Shown: positions 29,958-40,591 of the stretch, in pieces
How the letters are laid out: each line of letters opens with the position of its first letter
How positions within the stretch are numbered: position 1 is the first letter of the stretch
Assembly (NCBI GenBank): GCA_963675135.1
Contig: OY776132.1
Coordinates: 9,486,001 to 9,550,000, forward strand
Direction: 5' to 3'
Length of the DNA: 64,000 bases
Origin: Galeopsis tetrahit
Taxonomy: Eukaryota > Streptophyta > Magnoliopsida > Lamiales > Lamiaceae
Notes under the pieces: generated by a model
Database searches by the model: none
What the model saw: only the letters and a program-made list of their open reading frames with translations
Told to the model about the DNA's origin: nothing
Program-made: the position numbers and the translations under genes

Positions 29958-32510
29958 TTATTGGGGTCCTGGGGGGTTAGTCGAGTTCAGAGGAATCCAA
30001 ATATACATTGGAGTCTTGAACAAGTTTGATCTCTTAAGCTTTCGGCCATACTTGTTACAAAATAAGACCTTGTTTTCCTTCTCTGGCCTATCAGTCGAGT
30101 TCGGGTCTACTCTTTGGAGATAGCCTTTCGACTTGATCTCTACTTGAGCAGGCACTTGTCTATGATAGTTAGAGTAGGGTTTATAAGCATTAGGTCCATA
30201 CGGTTTATAGACGCGTTTGGGTCTTTCCTCACTAATAATATCGTATGATAGAGGTGGAGGATATAGGACAGCTTGTGTACGATATTTTGGAGCTACCTGT
30301 CTAGGTCTAGACGAGTAGAGTGGAGACTGCCTTATGAAAGGAGGTCTAGACTCTTGTCGTCTAGTCTGTACCTGTCTAGTACTCGTCTCCTCAGGATACC
30401 AATCCTCGTATCTGACCTGGTTGGGTCGTCCACGATTAGTGGTCCTTTGAAGATTAGTTCTAGATGGAACAGGCTTGTTGTTAGCATTCTTTTTACCCAC
30501 CTTGGTAATCGGAATGTTAACTCGAGCTTGTTTAGGTGCAGTACTTTTAGATGGAGTTCCAAGATCGTATATCATAGGTCCTTTTCCTTTATCATTAGGC
30601 AGAAGTCTTGAGTTAGTAGTAGTAGGGTTCTTGTTGACTCGAGTAGACGAGCTAGATGTCTCAACACCTATACCAGTCTTGTCAGTTGGATCTCTATACC
30701 TATCTGACAATTCAAGGTTAATCTTTGAAGAATTAACCAGGTCAGTAAGTTTGAGATCAAGTGTGACAACCTCGGTCTCTAAGAACTTATTACGTTCTTC
30801 AAGTCTGTTGCACTTGCTCTTTAAAACATTGAATTCATTTCTCTCAGTTGCATGTGTCTTAAGTAGGTCTTGATATAACCTGTCTGTCAATGCACACTTT
30901 TCTTTGAGTTGTCTCAACTCTTCAGTCAAGCGTTCATTTAGGACTGTTACATTAGGATCTAATTTAGACTGAGCTTCCTTAAGATCAATGATTTCTTGTT
31001 TTAAGGCGATGTTTTCATCACTGACTTCAATGAAAGCTTGGTTAGCTAGTAGGAGGTCGTCTTCGACTTCACTAGTCGAGTGCTGAAGACTACTTCCTAC
31101 TTCACTACTAGCAGTGTCACTTTCATCAGTTTCTGAATCATCACAAGATTGAAAGGATGTAGCAGATGATACCTCTTGATCGATTTTAGCCATGCAGCAT
31201 AGGCCATCATCTACTATGAAAGCTTCGTCGTGATCTGGATCAGTCGAGTGACTAGATAAGGACGATGGCAATTCGTCTGAATCCGAATCAGAGTCATCAT
31301 TGGCCATCATTGCCTTCCTGCCACGGTTGTATCTTCTTTCCCTTCGAGCTTTACGTTCTTCTCGATCGTCAGTGCTCAGGTCTGGGCATTCATAAATGTA
31401 ATGACCTGGCTTTTCACAATTATAGCACAAGAGATCATTAGTAGCCTTTTTAATAGGAGATTTGTCCCTTCGTTTATCACGTCTATCAGAACGCTGAATC
31501 TTCCTATTGTCAGACTCTCTATCTCGCCTATTACCTTTCGAGACTTCGTCTCTCCTTTCGGACGAGTTTCGGTCTCGTCTGGTCTCAGACGAGTTCTTAG
31601 AAGTTGATCCTTTATGATCTCTATAGAACTTCTTATATCTACCGAAACGTTTATTCAGCCTATCAAACTTTCTAACCATAAGGTTCACCTGATCCTTCAG
31701 ATTAAGATCAGTATCCAACTCGTCTTTCACAGAAGCAGTCTTAGTCTTAGACTTAGACTTATCTACCTTAGAGGACTTAGAAGAGCTGGACTTAAAGGCA
31801 ACGTTCTTAGATACAGTATGTTCTCTATCACTACTGGCTAGTGGTTCATCTTCGTCTAAATCAAACTCATGGGCTTTAAGAGTTTGAAACATGGTTTCAG
31901 CAGACCACCTATCTATGTCTTGAGTGTTCTTAACAAGCATCTTTACCATTTTCCAGCGGCTATCAAGACTCTTCAAAATCCTAAGATTGATCTCACGGGG
32001 AGTATAGGTTTTACCAAGGACTTCAAGATCATTCATAATCTTAGTAAAACGAGTATCCAGCTGGTCGATAGATTCGCCAGCTTTCATCCGAAATGATTCA
32101 AATCTTTGGACAGCTGTGGAGAGTTTGCTCTCTTTGATCAGGGAAGTCCCTTCACAAATGATAGCTAATCTGTCCCACATCTCTTTGGCAGTTTTACATT
32201 TCAACACCTTTCCTAGATACTCATTAGGAAGTGTGTGTAAGATGTAATTCTTTGCCAAACTATCCAAATTATTTTGACGCATTTCTTCTGAGGTTAGCTC
32301 TGACCTGGGTTTCTTGACGAGAGTACCAATTGGTTTGCTTGGGTCAAGAACAGCAGTATTTGGAACCATTGTCACGATCGGTCCCTCGGTCACAACAGAG
32401 ATCATTAGGTCGTGCGTGGAGCTGAAAATGGCCTCCATTCGCAACTTCCAGTAGTCGTAGTCTTGAACCTGGAACTTGGGTAACTTGTTAGCACTGATTT
32501 CAAGAGACAT
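29958..32510 (-). CDS. gag: Family B Gag (850 aa), intact
   Basis: Starts MSLEISANKLPKFQVQDYDYWK, a UBN2/Retrotran_gag_2-type capsid region. An Arg/Asp/Ser-rich basic stretch precedes a single CCHC zinc knuckle CYNCEKPGHYIYEC at about residues 362-375. A Ser/Asp-rich acidic region, a coiled-coil segment (about 480-600) and a basic, Pro-rich tail follow. It lies about 200 bases inside the PBS. The protein would assemble the cytoplasmic particle and bind element RNA. It is longer than the Gag of small copia elements such as Tnt1. It ends at TAA 36 bases before the pol frame opens, in a different frame. Confidence 0.93.
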   Translation of the reverse strand: MSLEISANKLPKFQVQDYDYWKLRMEAIFSSTHDLMISVVTEGPIVTMVPNTAVLDPSKPIGTLVKKPRSELTSEEMRQNNLDSLAKNYILHTLPNEYLGKVLKCKTAKEMWDRLAIICEGTSLIKESKLSTAVQRFESFRMKAGESIDQLDTRFTKIMNDLEVLGKTYTPREINLRILKSLDSRWKMVKMLVKNTQDIDRWSAETMFQTLKAHEFDLDEDEPLASSDREHTVSKNVAFKSSSSKSSKVDKSKSKTKTASVKDELDTDLNLKDQVNLMVRKFDRLNKRFGRYKKFYRDHKGSTSKNSSETRRDRNSSERRDEVSKGNRRDRESDNRKIQRSDRRDKRRDKSPIKKATNDLLCYNCEKPGHYIYECPDLSTDDREERKARRERRYNRGRKAMMANDDSDSDSDELPSSLSSHSTDPDHDEAFIVDDGLCCMAKIDQEVSSATSFQSCDDSETDESDTASSEVGSSLQHSTSEVEDDLLLANQAFIEVSDENIALKQEIIDLKEAQSKLDPNVTVLNERLTEELRQLKEKCALTDRLYQDLLKTHATERNEFNVLKSKCNRLEERNKFLETEVVTLDLKLTDLVNSSKINLELSDRYRDPTDKTGIGVETSSSSTRVNKNPTTTNSRLLPNDKGKGPMIYDLGTPSKSTAPKQARVNIPITKVGKKNANNKPVPSRTNLQRTTNRGRPNQVRYEDWYPEETSTRQVQTRRQESRPPFIRQSPLYSSRPRQVAPKYRTQAVLYPPPLSYDIISEERPKRVYKPYGPNAYKPYSNYHRQVPAQVEIKSKGYLQRVDPNSTDRPEKENKVLFCNKYGRKLKRSNLFKTPMYIWIPLNSTNPPGPQ

Positions 32511-32694
32511 GTTATAGCAGTAGATTGGTGCTAATCAGTTATATGATCAAGAAGCAGATAGATCAAAAACAGGGAACAAGAAACAGATAGAACGAGAATA
32601 TTGATCAAGTACACGTAAGCAAGTACAAACAAGGACCAAGACTTCACCCTAAGTCTTAAGTCGGTTGTCAAGAAACAGCAGTTCGTAAACTACT

Positions 32695-32706
32695 GCTCTG
32701 ATACCA
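32695..32706 (-). promoter_or_regulatory. Primer-binding site of B1
   Basis: On the minus strand TGGTATCAGAGC begins two bases after the 5' LTR. It is the initiator Met-tRNA type site for minus-strand priming. Confidence 0.9.
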
Positions 32707-32708
32707 CT

Positions 32709-33913
32709 TGTAGGTCCCCAAAGTTGAGTTAATAACGAGTAAGCTAGTGAAAATGTCTATAGGGGGGGGTGAATAGACTTTTCAAAAATCTATCGAAATA
32801 TCAGAATACAATATGCGGAATACGAAATTAACAATGAGCCCAATTAAAGTTTATACTCAACTTATAAATTCGAGAACTCTGTTCTATACTCAACTTGTCT
32901 AGTTCAGTTATGTAGTTAAAACAATTAAGCAATTAAACAATTAAAACAGTAAAGTAAACAACACAAACAATTTATAGTGGTTCGACAACTTGTCTACATC
33001 CACTCTCACAAACCCAGTTGTGATGTTTCCACTAAACTCTTCCAATCGAGTACAAAGTGTAATAACAAACAAAAACTAAAAAACTTCTCTGATCTTCAGT
33101 AGTAGCCTTCTTGAATTCTTCACTTGTCTTCTGGCTTCCTTCTGAATCTTCAATCAAACTCTTAGAGTAATTCTCAATATGTAGCTTTAGTATGCGTAGT
33201 TGTAGTAATCAATCAGTAGTCTAACAGTAGTCTTTAAACGATCACCAACATGAAGTATTTATAGACTTCAATCTTCAAGAACTTAGTAATTTGTAACCAC
33301 CTTTTCTTGAAAACTACCTTCAACTAAATCTTCTTATCTATTCAAGCGTTTCTGTTATGAATTAGTTATTCCATAACTAACTTCTATATCTTTTATCTCT
33401 TCACGCGTATTTGACTTCTAACTTTACGTTGACTTGTCTTGAGTAGACTTGTATGTACTTGTCTTGTAGTCCATCCATCTTCTTAAGTAGTAGACTTCGA
33501 GTCTTCTTGTCTGGTCTTTACACGATCTTCAATAGATGACTATACTAATCTTAACAAGACTATTACATTACTTTAAGCTTTTATAATACAAGCTTAGTCA
33601 ACTTATAATCTATACAATGAAACTAATCTATTACATATAAAAACATGAGCTCTATACAACATTTCAAATAGCTCAGTAACAAACTAACAATTAATATAAA
33701 CACATATGAAGTACTTATAAGTTCGTACTTATCTTTTAATATAAACAACACTTTATTTCTCATGTGAACTCTACTGGTCTGGTACAAGATCACTCAACTT
33801 AACTAGACTAGATCAGTCAACACTTAGAAAATATTCAATCTACTTTTGGCTTATCAAAACTTCATCTTATCTTTTCATCATTTAGGACTTGTTCAAGGAT
33901 TCATATCCCAACA
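32709..33913 (-). repeat. 5' LTR of B1
   Basis: 1,205 bp, the partner of 20850-22163. It lacks about 109 bp present in the other LTR (21202-21310 region). About 10 other substitutions separate the two, and the G run is one base longer (G8). Confidence 0.93.
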
Positions 33914-33918
33914 GATCT

Positions 33919-35674
33919 GGAAAGAGAAGAAAACTCAGGAAGTGATGAGCCAACTGCAACTCCATCTACCTCCAAGACTGTAGCCTTCAAGGCAGCCAAT
34001 ACAAAAGCTGCAAGCACCTCATCTGGCAAGACCTCTCTGAAAACAGAAGATTGTGAAGGATCAAACATGAGTCTGAAGGAACAAATGGCTCTTATGATCA
34101 AGAGATTCGAAAGGATGAACACTCTCAACAGCAAATATAGAAAATTCTATAGAAACTACAAAGACAGAAGAGCAAGTTCACCCTCCAGAAGTTCCAGAGA
34201 AAGAACACCAGAAAGACATCCTAGAAGGGATGTGGAGTCATCTGACAGCCGAGGCTCTAGAAGAAGAGATGCCACTCCTCCTATGAGAGGCAACTCAAAT
34301 CAGAAACCTGGAGCTTGCTTCAACTGTGGCAAACCAGGTCACTATGTCTATGAATGTCCTGAGCTGGATTTGGATGACAAGAAAGAAAGAAGGCCAAGAA
34401 GAACCTCAGACAAGAAAGCAATGGTGACTGAAGAATCTGAATATCAAAGTGATGAACTCCCTACATCACCAGACGATCAACTCTTTTCAGATGATTCAAA
34501 CGACCTAGCTATGATGGCCATAGGTGAAAATGAGGTAAACTCCTATACTACTACTTTCCATTCACCTATTTTTTCACAATCAGATGAGATAAACTCATCT
34601 GAAGGCGAATCAGAAGACACCTATTATCAATCTTTAAGAAAGGTAAAAGGTGATCTGGATATTGCCACTAGAGCTTTCATAGAAGTGGAAGAGGAGAATA
34701 AGGATCTAAGGAAAGAAATTACTAAGTTGAAAAAGACTAAGTTTGATAACACCCCTGAGTTGGTCACAATGAATGAAAGATTGACCAGAGAAGTGGAGCT
34801 TCTTAAGGAAGAAAATACCACAATAACTCAGTTGTATGAGGGGATGTTACAAACCCAAGCTTTAGAAACTAAGGAACTTCGTTCACTACAATCCAAATTC
34901 AATGACCTCTTCCAAGCACACAAGCTCTTAGAAAAGGAGAAGGAATGCCTAAATCAAAAGATTTCAGAGTTCAATAAAGCTTCTACTACTATTGAAAGTA
35001 TCTCTGAATATTATAGATCAAATGGCAATAAGATGGGTTTTGGGTATGAACTTAATCCATCTACATCCTCTCCAGCTGGGGGTAGTACACCTAACAAGTG
35101 CACTACTCAGACACATGAAAAGGGTGAGTGCTCTAAACGCAATGAACCTAATATGAACCAGAAGGCATCTGTACCAGCTAAGGTTAACTATCCCAAAACC
35201 AAAAATGGTAAAGGACAAGCTAACCCCAAGCCTGTACAGAGAAACAGCAGACAGCCTAGACCATCTCGCCTGAGACAGTCTCAGCTGTATGCTGCTCCAG
35301 CCAAGAAGAAGAAGTCTTCTTCAAACAAATCTGTTCTCTTTGCACCCCCTATTTCTTATGATATTGTGAGAACAGAAGAGTATGGTCCATATAATCGTGT
35401 GCATCGACCAGCTAATGCACCCAGGCCGAATGTAACTAGTTAAAAGATCATGTATGTACACTCCTATAAAGGGAAACCATTTGACTATTACTTAGCTGAC
35501 ACAAAGAACAAATCAGATCAGTCCAAGGTGCAGACTGGTAAGATTTGGTTCTGTGATGCCCGAGGGAAACAACTCAAATGTTCAAGGTTGTTCAAACGAC
35601 CAATGTATATGTGGGTTCCCAAGGGTAGTACTAACACCCAAGGACCCAAAACAAAATGGGTACCTAAAACTTAA
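33919..35674 (+). pseudogene. gag: A2 gag, 3' part, with one nonsense
   Basis: Continues the A2 gag frame after the B1 insertion (LEREENSGSDEP onward). It holds the zinc knuckle CFNCGKPGHYVYEC near 34315, a Ser/Asp-rich stretch, coiled coil (near 34670-34980) and the basic Pro/Gln-rich tail to KWVPKT at 35674. A CAA to TAA change at 35441-35443 stops it 77 codons early; the frame is otherwise open, and reading resumes at 35444. The stop TAA at 35672-35674 is in the pol frame, two codons before TTGCAGG. Confidence 0.92.
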
Positions 35675-38624
35675 CTTTTCTTGCAGGAAAGGAGGGACCT
35701 ATACAGAAGAGGAGGTCTAGCAGGAGAAACTTGGTACATAGATAGTGGATGCTCAACTCAAATGACAGGAACCAAAGCCCTGCTGACCAACTACATAGAG
35801 AAGAAAGGTCCAAAAGTTTTCTTTGGTGATAACGCGCACGGTAACACAAAAGGATATGGCACCCTTAAAAATGGTGACATTGAGGTACATGATGTATCGT
35901 ATGTAGAAGGTCTTAAGTTTAATTTATTATCTGTTTCTCATTTTTGTGACACTGGTTACTCAGTTAAATTCTCTAAAGATGAGTGTCTCATAAGTGATAA
36001 AAGAACAAAACAAAACCTTCTAACAGGATCTAGAAAAGGAAGTATGTATCTTGCAAATTGGAACAGCTGTCCTAAGGATACATGTCTGCTTGTGAAGAGC
36101 CCTAAAGATGTCAGCTGGCTATGGCACAAACGTCTTAGTCATCTGAACTTTAAGACTATGAACAAGTTAGCAAGGGAATCCTTAGTTGATGGACTGCCTA
36201 ATGAACTCTACTGTAAAGATCAGGTATGTGATGCATGTCAACAAGGAAAGCAAACAAAGGTCTCCTTCAAGACCAAGAAGACAGCATCAACCAGCAGAGT
36301 TCTTGAATTGCTTCACATGGATCTCTTTGGACCAATCACTCCAACTACACTAACAGGAAGAAAGTACACTCTTATTGTTGTGGATGATTACTCTAAGTTT
36401 ACTTGGGTTATCTTCTTATACAAGAAGAGTGAAACACAGCAGAAACTTCCTGAACTATTGAAGAGGATCCAAGTAGAGAAAGGAGAACCAATTGTGAAAA
36501 TTATAAGTGACAAAGGCACTGAATTCATTAACTCTTATATTATTGCCTACTGTACTTCTAATGGTATTCAGCATGAGACAAGTGCAGCAAGAACACCTCA
36601 ACAGAATGGTGTAGCTGAAAGAAGAGTCAGAACACTCAAAGAAGCTGCCAGAACACTCCTTGCTGAATTCTCCACTCCCAAGAAGCTATGGGCAGAAGCC
36701 ATCAACACAGCTTGTCACACTCAAAACAGGTCAGGTATTCATAAAATACATGAGAAAACCCCATATGAACTGTGGAAAGGAAGAAAACCTAGAGTATCTG
36801 ACTTTCATATATTTGGTTGTAAGTGTTTCATTCACAACAATGGGAAGAGTAAGTTGAATGCCTTTGATGCCAAAGCAGATGAGGGGATATTCTTAGGATA
36901 CTCCTCTACTAGCAAAGCATTCAGGGTACTCAACAAACGAACCCTTCTTGTGGAAGAAACACCTCATGTTGTTTTTTATGAATCTTGTGATAAGAATGCA
37001 GTAGAAACAAACTCAGCTGCAGAACAGATGAGACATCTAGTGATCAAGTCCAAACCAGATGAGTTCATTGAAGTCAATGAACCTTTCCCTGAAGAACCAG
37101 AGGAGGATAAGCCTCATAGACCTGTCACTAGATCTCAAACTCAAGCAGGACAAGCTGACCAGAATCAAGATGCACCAATCCCAAATGCCAGGGGGAATGA
37201 TCTCTTTGACACACAAGATACAGATGATGATCGACCTAATCAAGTCAACCCTCCTGATGGCACTAGATCAGATGAGAATCCAAGATCATCCAATGCAGAT
37301 ACTCCAGTGAGGCATACATGGAGGAACAACCATCCATCAAACCTCATCTTAGGAGGAGCAGAATCAGGTGTCAAGACCAGAAGACAACTGAATCAGAACT
37401 CACAATCATCTATGTTCTGCTGGTGTGCCTTTCTATCCAACATTGAACCAGCTGACATTGAAGAAGCAATGACAGATAGCAATTGGATCACTGCTATGCA
37501 AGAAGAACTAAACCAATTCGAAAGAAATGAAGTCTGGGAATTGGTAGACCGTCCTGAAAACCACAATGTAGTAGGAACAAAGTGGGTATTCAAGAACAAG
37601 AAGGACGAAAATGATGTGATAACTAGAAATAAGGCTAGGCTAGTTGCAAAAGGATACTCTCAATCTGAAGGAATTGACTATGATGAAACCTTTACTCCAG
37701 TAGCCAGATTAGAAGCCATACGACTGTTTCTAGCCTATGCATCATATATGGGCTTCAAGGTATATCAAATGGACGTCAAGAGTGCTTTTCTAAATGGTAT
37801 TCTGATAGAAGAAGTATATGTAGAGCAGCCTCCAGAATTTGAAAAAGGTGATCAAGTATATCGACTGAAGAAGGCTCTCTATGGTCTAAAACAAGCCCCT
37901 AGAGCTTGGTATGACACATTGTCACAATTCCTACTTGACAATGGATATACAAAAGGCAAAGTGGATAGAACACTCTTCAGAATACAAGAAGGAGAAGACA
38001 TTCTAATGGTACAAATATATGTAGATGACATTATATTTGGATCACCCAATCAAGAGATGTGCAAGAAGTTCTCTGAACTTATGCAAGGAAAGTTTGAAAT
38101 GAGCATGATGGGTGAGATGAATTACTTCCTAGGACTTCAAGTCAAGCAGAGTTCAGAAGGGATCTTCATCAACCAGTCCAAGTATACCAAGAGTCTATTA
38201 GAAAGATTCAAAGCTCTACAAAGCAAGACTGCAAGGATTCCAATGATGACATCTTTCAAAATGGAACCAGATGAGTCTGGAAAGGCAGTTGACCAAGCTG
38301 AATATAGAGCACTGATTGGATCTCTACTATACCTTACAGCTAGCAGACCAGACATAACATTTGCTGTAGGAGTATGTGCTAGGTTTCAAGCAAACCCAAA
38401 GCAGCAGTGCCATTGCCATCACTCAAAATCCAGTCCTTCACACAAGGTGCAAACATGTCGACATCCGACATCACTTCATAAGAGACCACCTTGAAAAGAA
38501 GGACATCAAGATGGAGAAAATTCACACAGATATCCAAAGAGCAGATATCTTGACTAAGCCCCTAGCTGAAGAACAATTCAAGACCCTATGCTACAGCTTA
38601 GGACTCCTGGATCCAAGCACATGA
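35675..38624 (+). pseudogene. pol: A2 pol with RNase H core deleted
   Basis: Protease, integrase and RT (YVDD near 38024) are open from about 35681 to 38402. A 341-bp deletion compared with A1, with AGCA microhomology at the join (about 38401), then removes most of RNase H and shifts the frame. The RNase H tail (HVDIRHHFIRDH to LGLLDPST) follows in another frame and ends at 38624. Several substitutions hit conserved sites: STQMTG after the protease Asp (His to Gln), IISDKG before the second integrase Asp (Arg to Ile), and PPEFEKG in RT (Gly to Glu). It cannot complete reverse transcription. Confidence 0.93.
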
Positions 38625-39285
38625 AGAGTAGAGATCAGCTGAAGACCTCAGCTGATACAGGTGCAGCAGACTAGGAAGATCAGATGAGGTGAATAGACAC
38701 CCTCATCTTCAGGTAAGTACATTCCCGATGAAGACAAATAAAGCTGAGGGAAAACTTAGAGTCATCTAATCAAGGGGGAATCAATGATACCTTAAGAATC
38801 CTTGATGAAATACTCTAAAATCTGCATTGCATATCATAAATATATATAGACAGCAGACTTGAACAAGGTTATTTGATTTCTTTACAAGCAATGTATAGCT
38901 ATGTATATTAATAAATTATTCTTCATAAAGTACTTTATTTTGTATACATACATACAGTATACTATTGAGTTATACTTGGTTGGATTAATACACCATCCTC
39001 ACCGACTCAACAGTATGCATGCACTGTACGGATTTCAAATAACTCTTGCTCAAAATTTATAATGTCTGCATTCCATAAGATAAAGTCTGAATATCTTTAA
39101 ATGTGAACCCTTAGATCAAGAATCTCATTGTTGATCTTAAGAAGTAACTTTTCAGAAATTCAGACCTATCAACTCTATAGTTTTGTCATCTTTCACTCCA
39201 CTATCTCATTTCTACCCCTATAAAAGGAGGAAGTTATGATATCACCTAAGAACACAAATCACTAAACATTATTTTTGTTTCAGCT

Positions 39286-39432
39286 ATGGAGACAATCGAA
39301 AGAAAAGATGGAATGGAGATCATCCTTCAACCAAAGTCTTGGGTGAAGGAGATGAAGATTTGTCCAGAAGATGAAGATGATACAGATCAACATATTTGGC
39401 CTACTCAACATGAGTATGCCTGTGAAAGCTAA
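39286..39432 (+). CDS. Small conserved spacer ORF, 48 aa (A2)
   Basis: METIERKDGMEIILQPKSW start and PEDEDDTDQ acidic core, one residue different from the A1 copy. The preceding bases are TTTGTTTCAGCT, slightly different from the CAGGT of A0 and A1. The product is not recognised. Confidence 0.35.
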   Translation: METIERKDGMEIILQPKSWVKEMKICPEDEDDTDQHIWPTQHEYACES

Positions 39433-39797
39433 AGGAAGAAGAGACGTTCCTGTTGAAAGCTAAAGGAGGAAGAGATGCAGAGGACAAAGTAGCCAACAAG
39501 CAGATCTTCTTATCCGGAAAGAAGTTCAACATGGAGAGCTTGTTATTAAAAGCTACTGTGCCTAAACAGAACATGAAGGTTGAGTCCACGACCCCCTCTT
39601 TGACTCCATTGAAGCCTCTTCCAATCCTCCTTCTCCTACCAGAGAAGCGAAGAGATTCAACAAGGACACATTAGATGCTACATCCCATCCGATGATGAGG
39701 AACATCAGATGGAGTAGGCAACCTGAACCAGTGGGATATCATCCAGGCTGATCATCATATTGAATTGATGGCTCTACATGGTTCATAGATAGACGAT

Positions 39798-39960
39798 AGA
39801 GCTGGAAGATCCATCAAACCAGGTTGGATCAGCATAGAGCTGGAAGATTCATCCTACCGGCTGGATCATCACAGCAAGGATCCATCAAATCAGGTTGGAT
39901 CACCACTCACAATAAAGCTGGAAGGTAAATCATACAGGTTGTATCATCGCAGCAACAATG
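39798..39960 (+). repeat. Expanded GATCCA/TGGATC repeat array (A2 spacer)
   Basis: About four degenerate units of 40 to 50 bp, each around AGCTGGAAGATCCATCA and GGTTGGATCA, against two units in A0. Each unit can form a short hairpin. Confidence 0.55.
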
Positions 39961-40438
39961 AAGGATGCAACAAGCCAGGTTGAACCTTCAAAGCACAGAA
40001 GATTTACTCAGCTGATCAGAAGACCTCCACTCAGCTGATCAGAAGACCTACTCAGCTGACCAGAAGACTTCCAAGAAGAATCAGCAGACCTTTTCAGGAA
40101 ATCAGAAGACTTCACTCTGCTGATCAGAACACTTGATTTTTTAGTTTAATGACTAGCTTTGATCATGTAATTCATTCTAGATTTATTCCTGAATGTAATT
40201 AAACAAATTGGCTTATATAAGGAATGCAATTCTCTTATAAAAAACGGCCTTGATGATCAATTCTTGCCAAAAAATTAGTCACAACGGCTATTTTTGGTAA
40301 TGATGTCATTAATACTCAATTACCAAATTGCCAGCAAATCAACAGTTGCCACATGGCAAATTCAGCCGGCAAATTTAAGGAAGGCCCAAAATCAAAGAAG
40401 GAAAATCTTGGGCTCTACTCCACAATTAAATCCAAATC

Positions 40439-40591
40439 TGACCGTTAGATCAAGAATTGTTGGAGTATATATACACATCCTTAAACCTTTTCCAAACCCT
40501 TTCGCTCACATTACTCAATTGCTCTCAATACTCTCTCGATCCTATAAATCTCTTTCAAGCTCTCACAAAACCTAACACTCAAATTCTTAGA
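40439..40591 (+). promoter_or_regulatory. Putative ORF3 promoter and leader (A2)
   Basis: TGACCGTTAGA (40439-40449, MSA consensus on the reverse strand) lies 16 bp before TATATATA (40466-40473), with a C/T-rich leader to the ATG at 40592. It is the same arrangement as at 9594 in A0. Confidence 0.5.

Larger units (their letters stand above)
20850..33913 (-). mobile_element. Family B full-length element B1
   Basis: 13,064 bp in minus orientation, bounded by TGTAGGTCCCC on the left and ATCCCAACA on the right, and flanked by the 5-bp duplication GATCT (20845-20849 and 33914-33918). In element order it has 5' LTR (right), PBS, gag, pol, spacer, ORF3, polypurine tract and 3' LTR (left). Gag and pol frames are uninterrupted; ORF3 has one stop. 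The LTRs differ at about 10 substitutions over 1.2 kb plus a 109-bp deletion in the 5' LTR, so the insertion is young. It sits in A2 gag. Confidence 0.95.
38625..40591 (+). other. Family A pol-ORF3 spacer (A2)
   Basis: Full spacer. It contains a polypurine-like AAGGGGGAA near 38777, a short TA repeat, TATAAAAGG at 39219-39227, the small conserved ORF, an expanded GATCCA/TGGATC hairpin array at about 39798-39960, and the ORF3 leader. The segment 39453-39674 also holds a degenerate second frame (MKAKGGRDAEDKVANK) whose A0 counterpart is at 8687; its end is not conserved, so I do not call it a gene. Confidence 0.7.
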
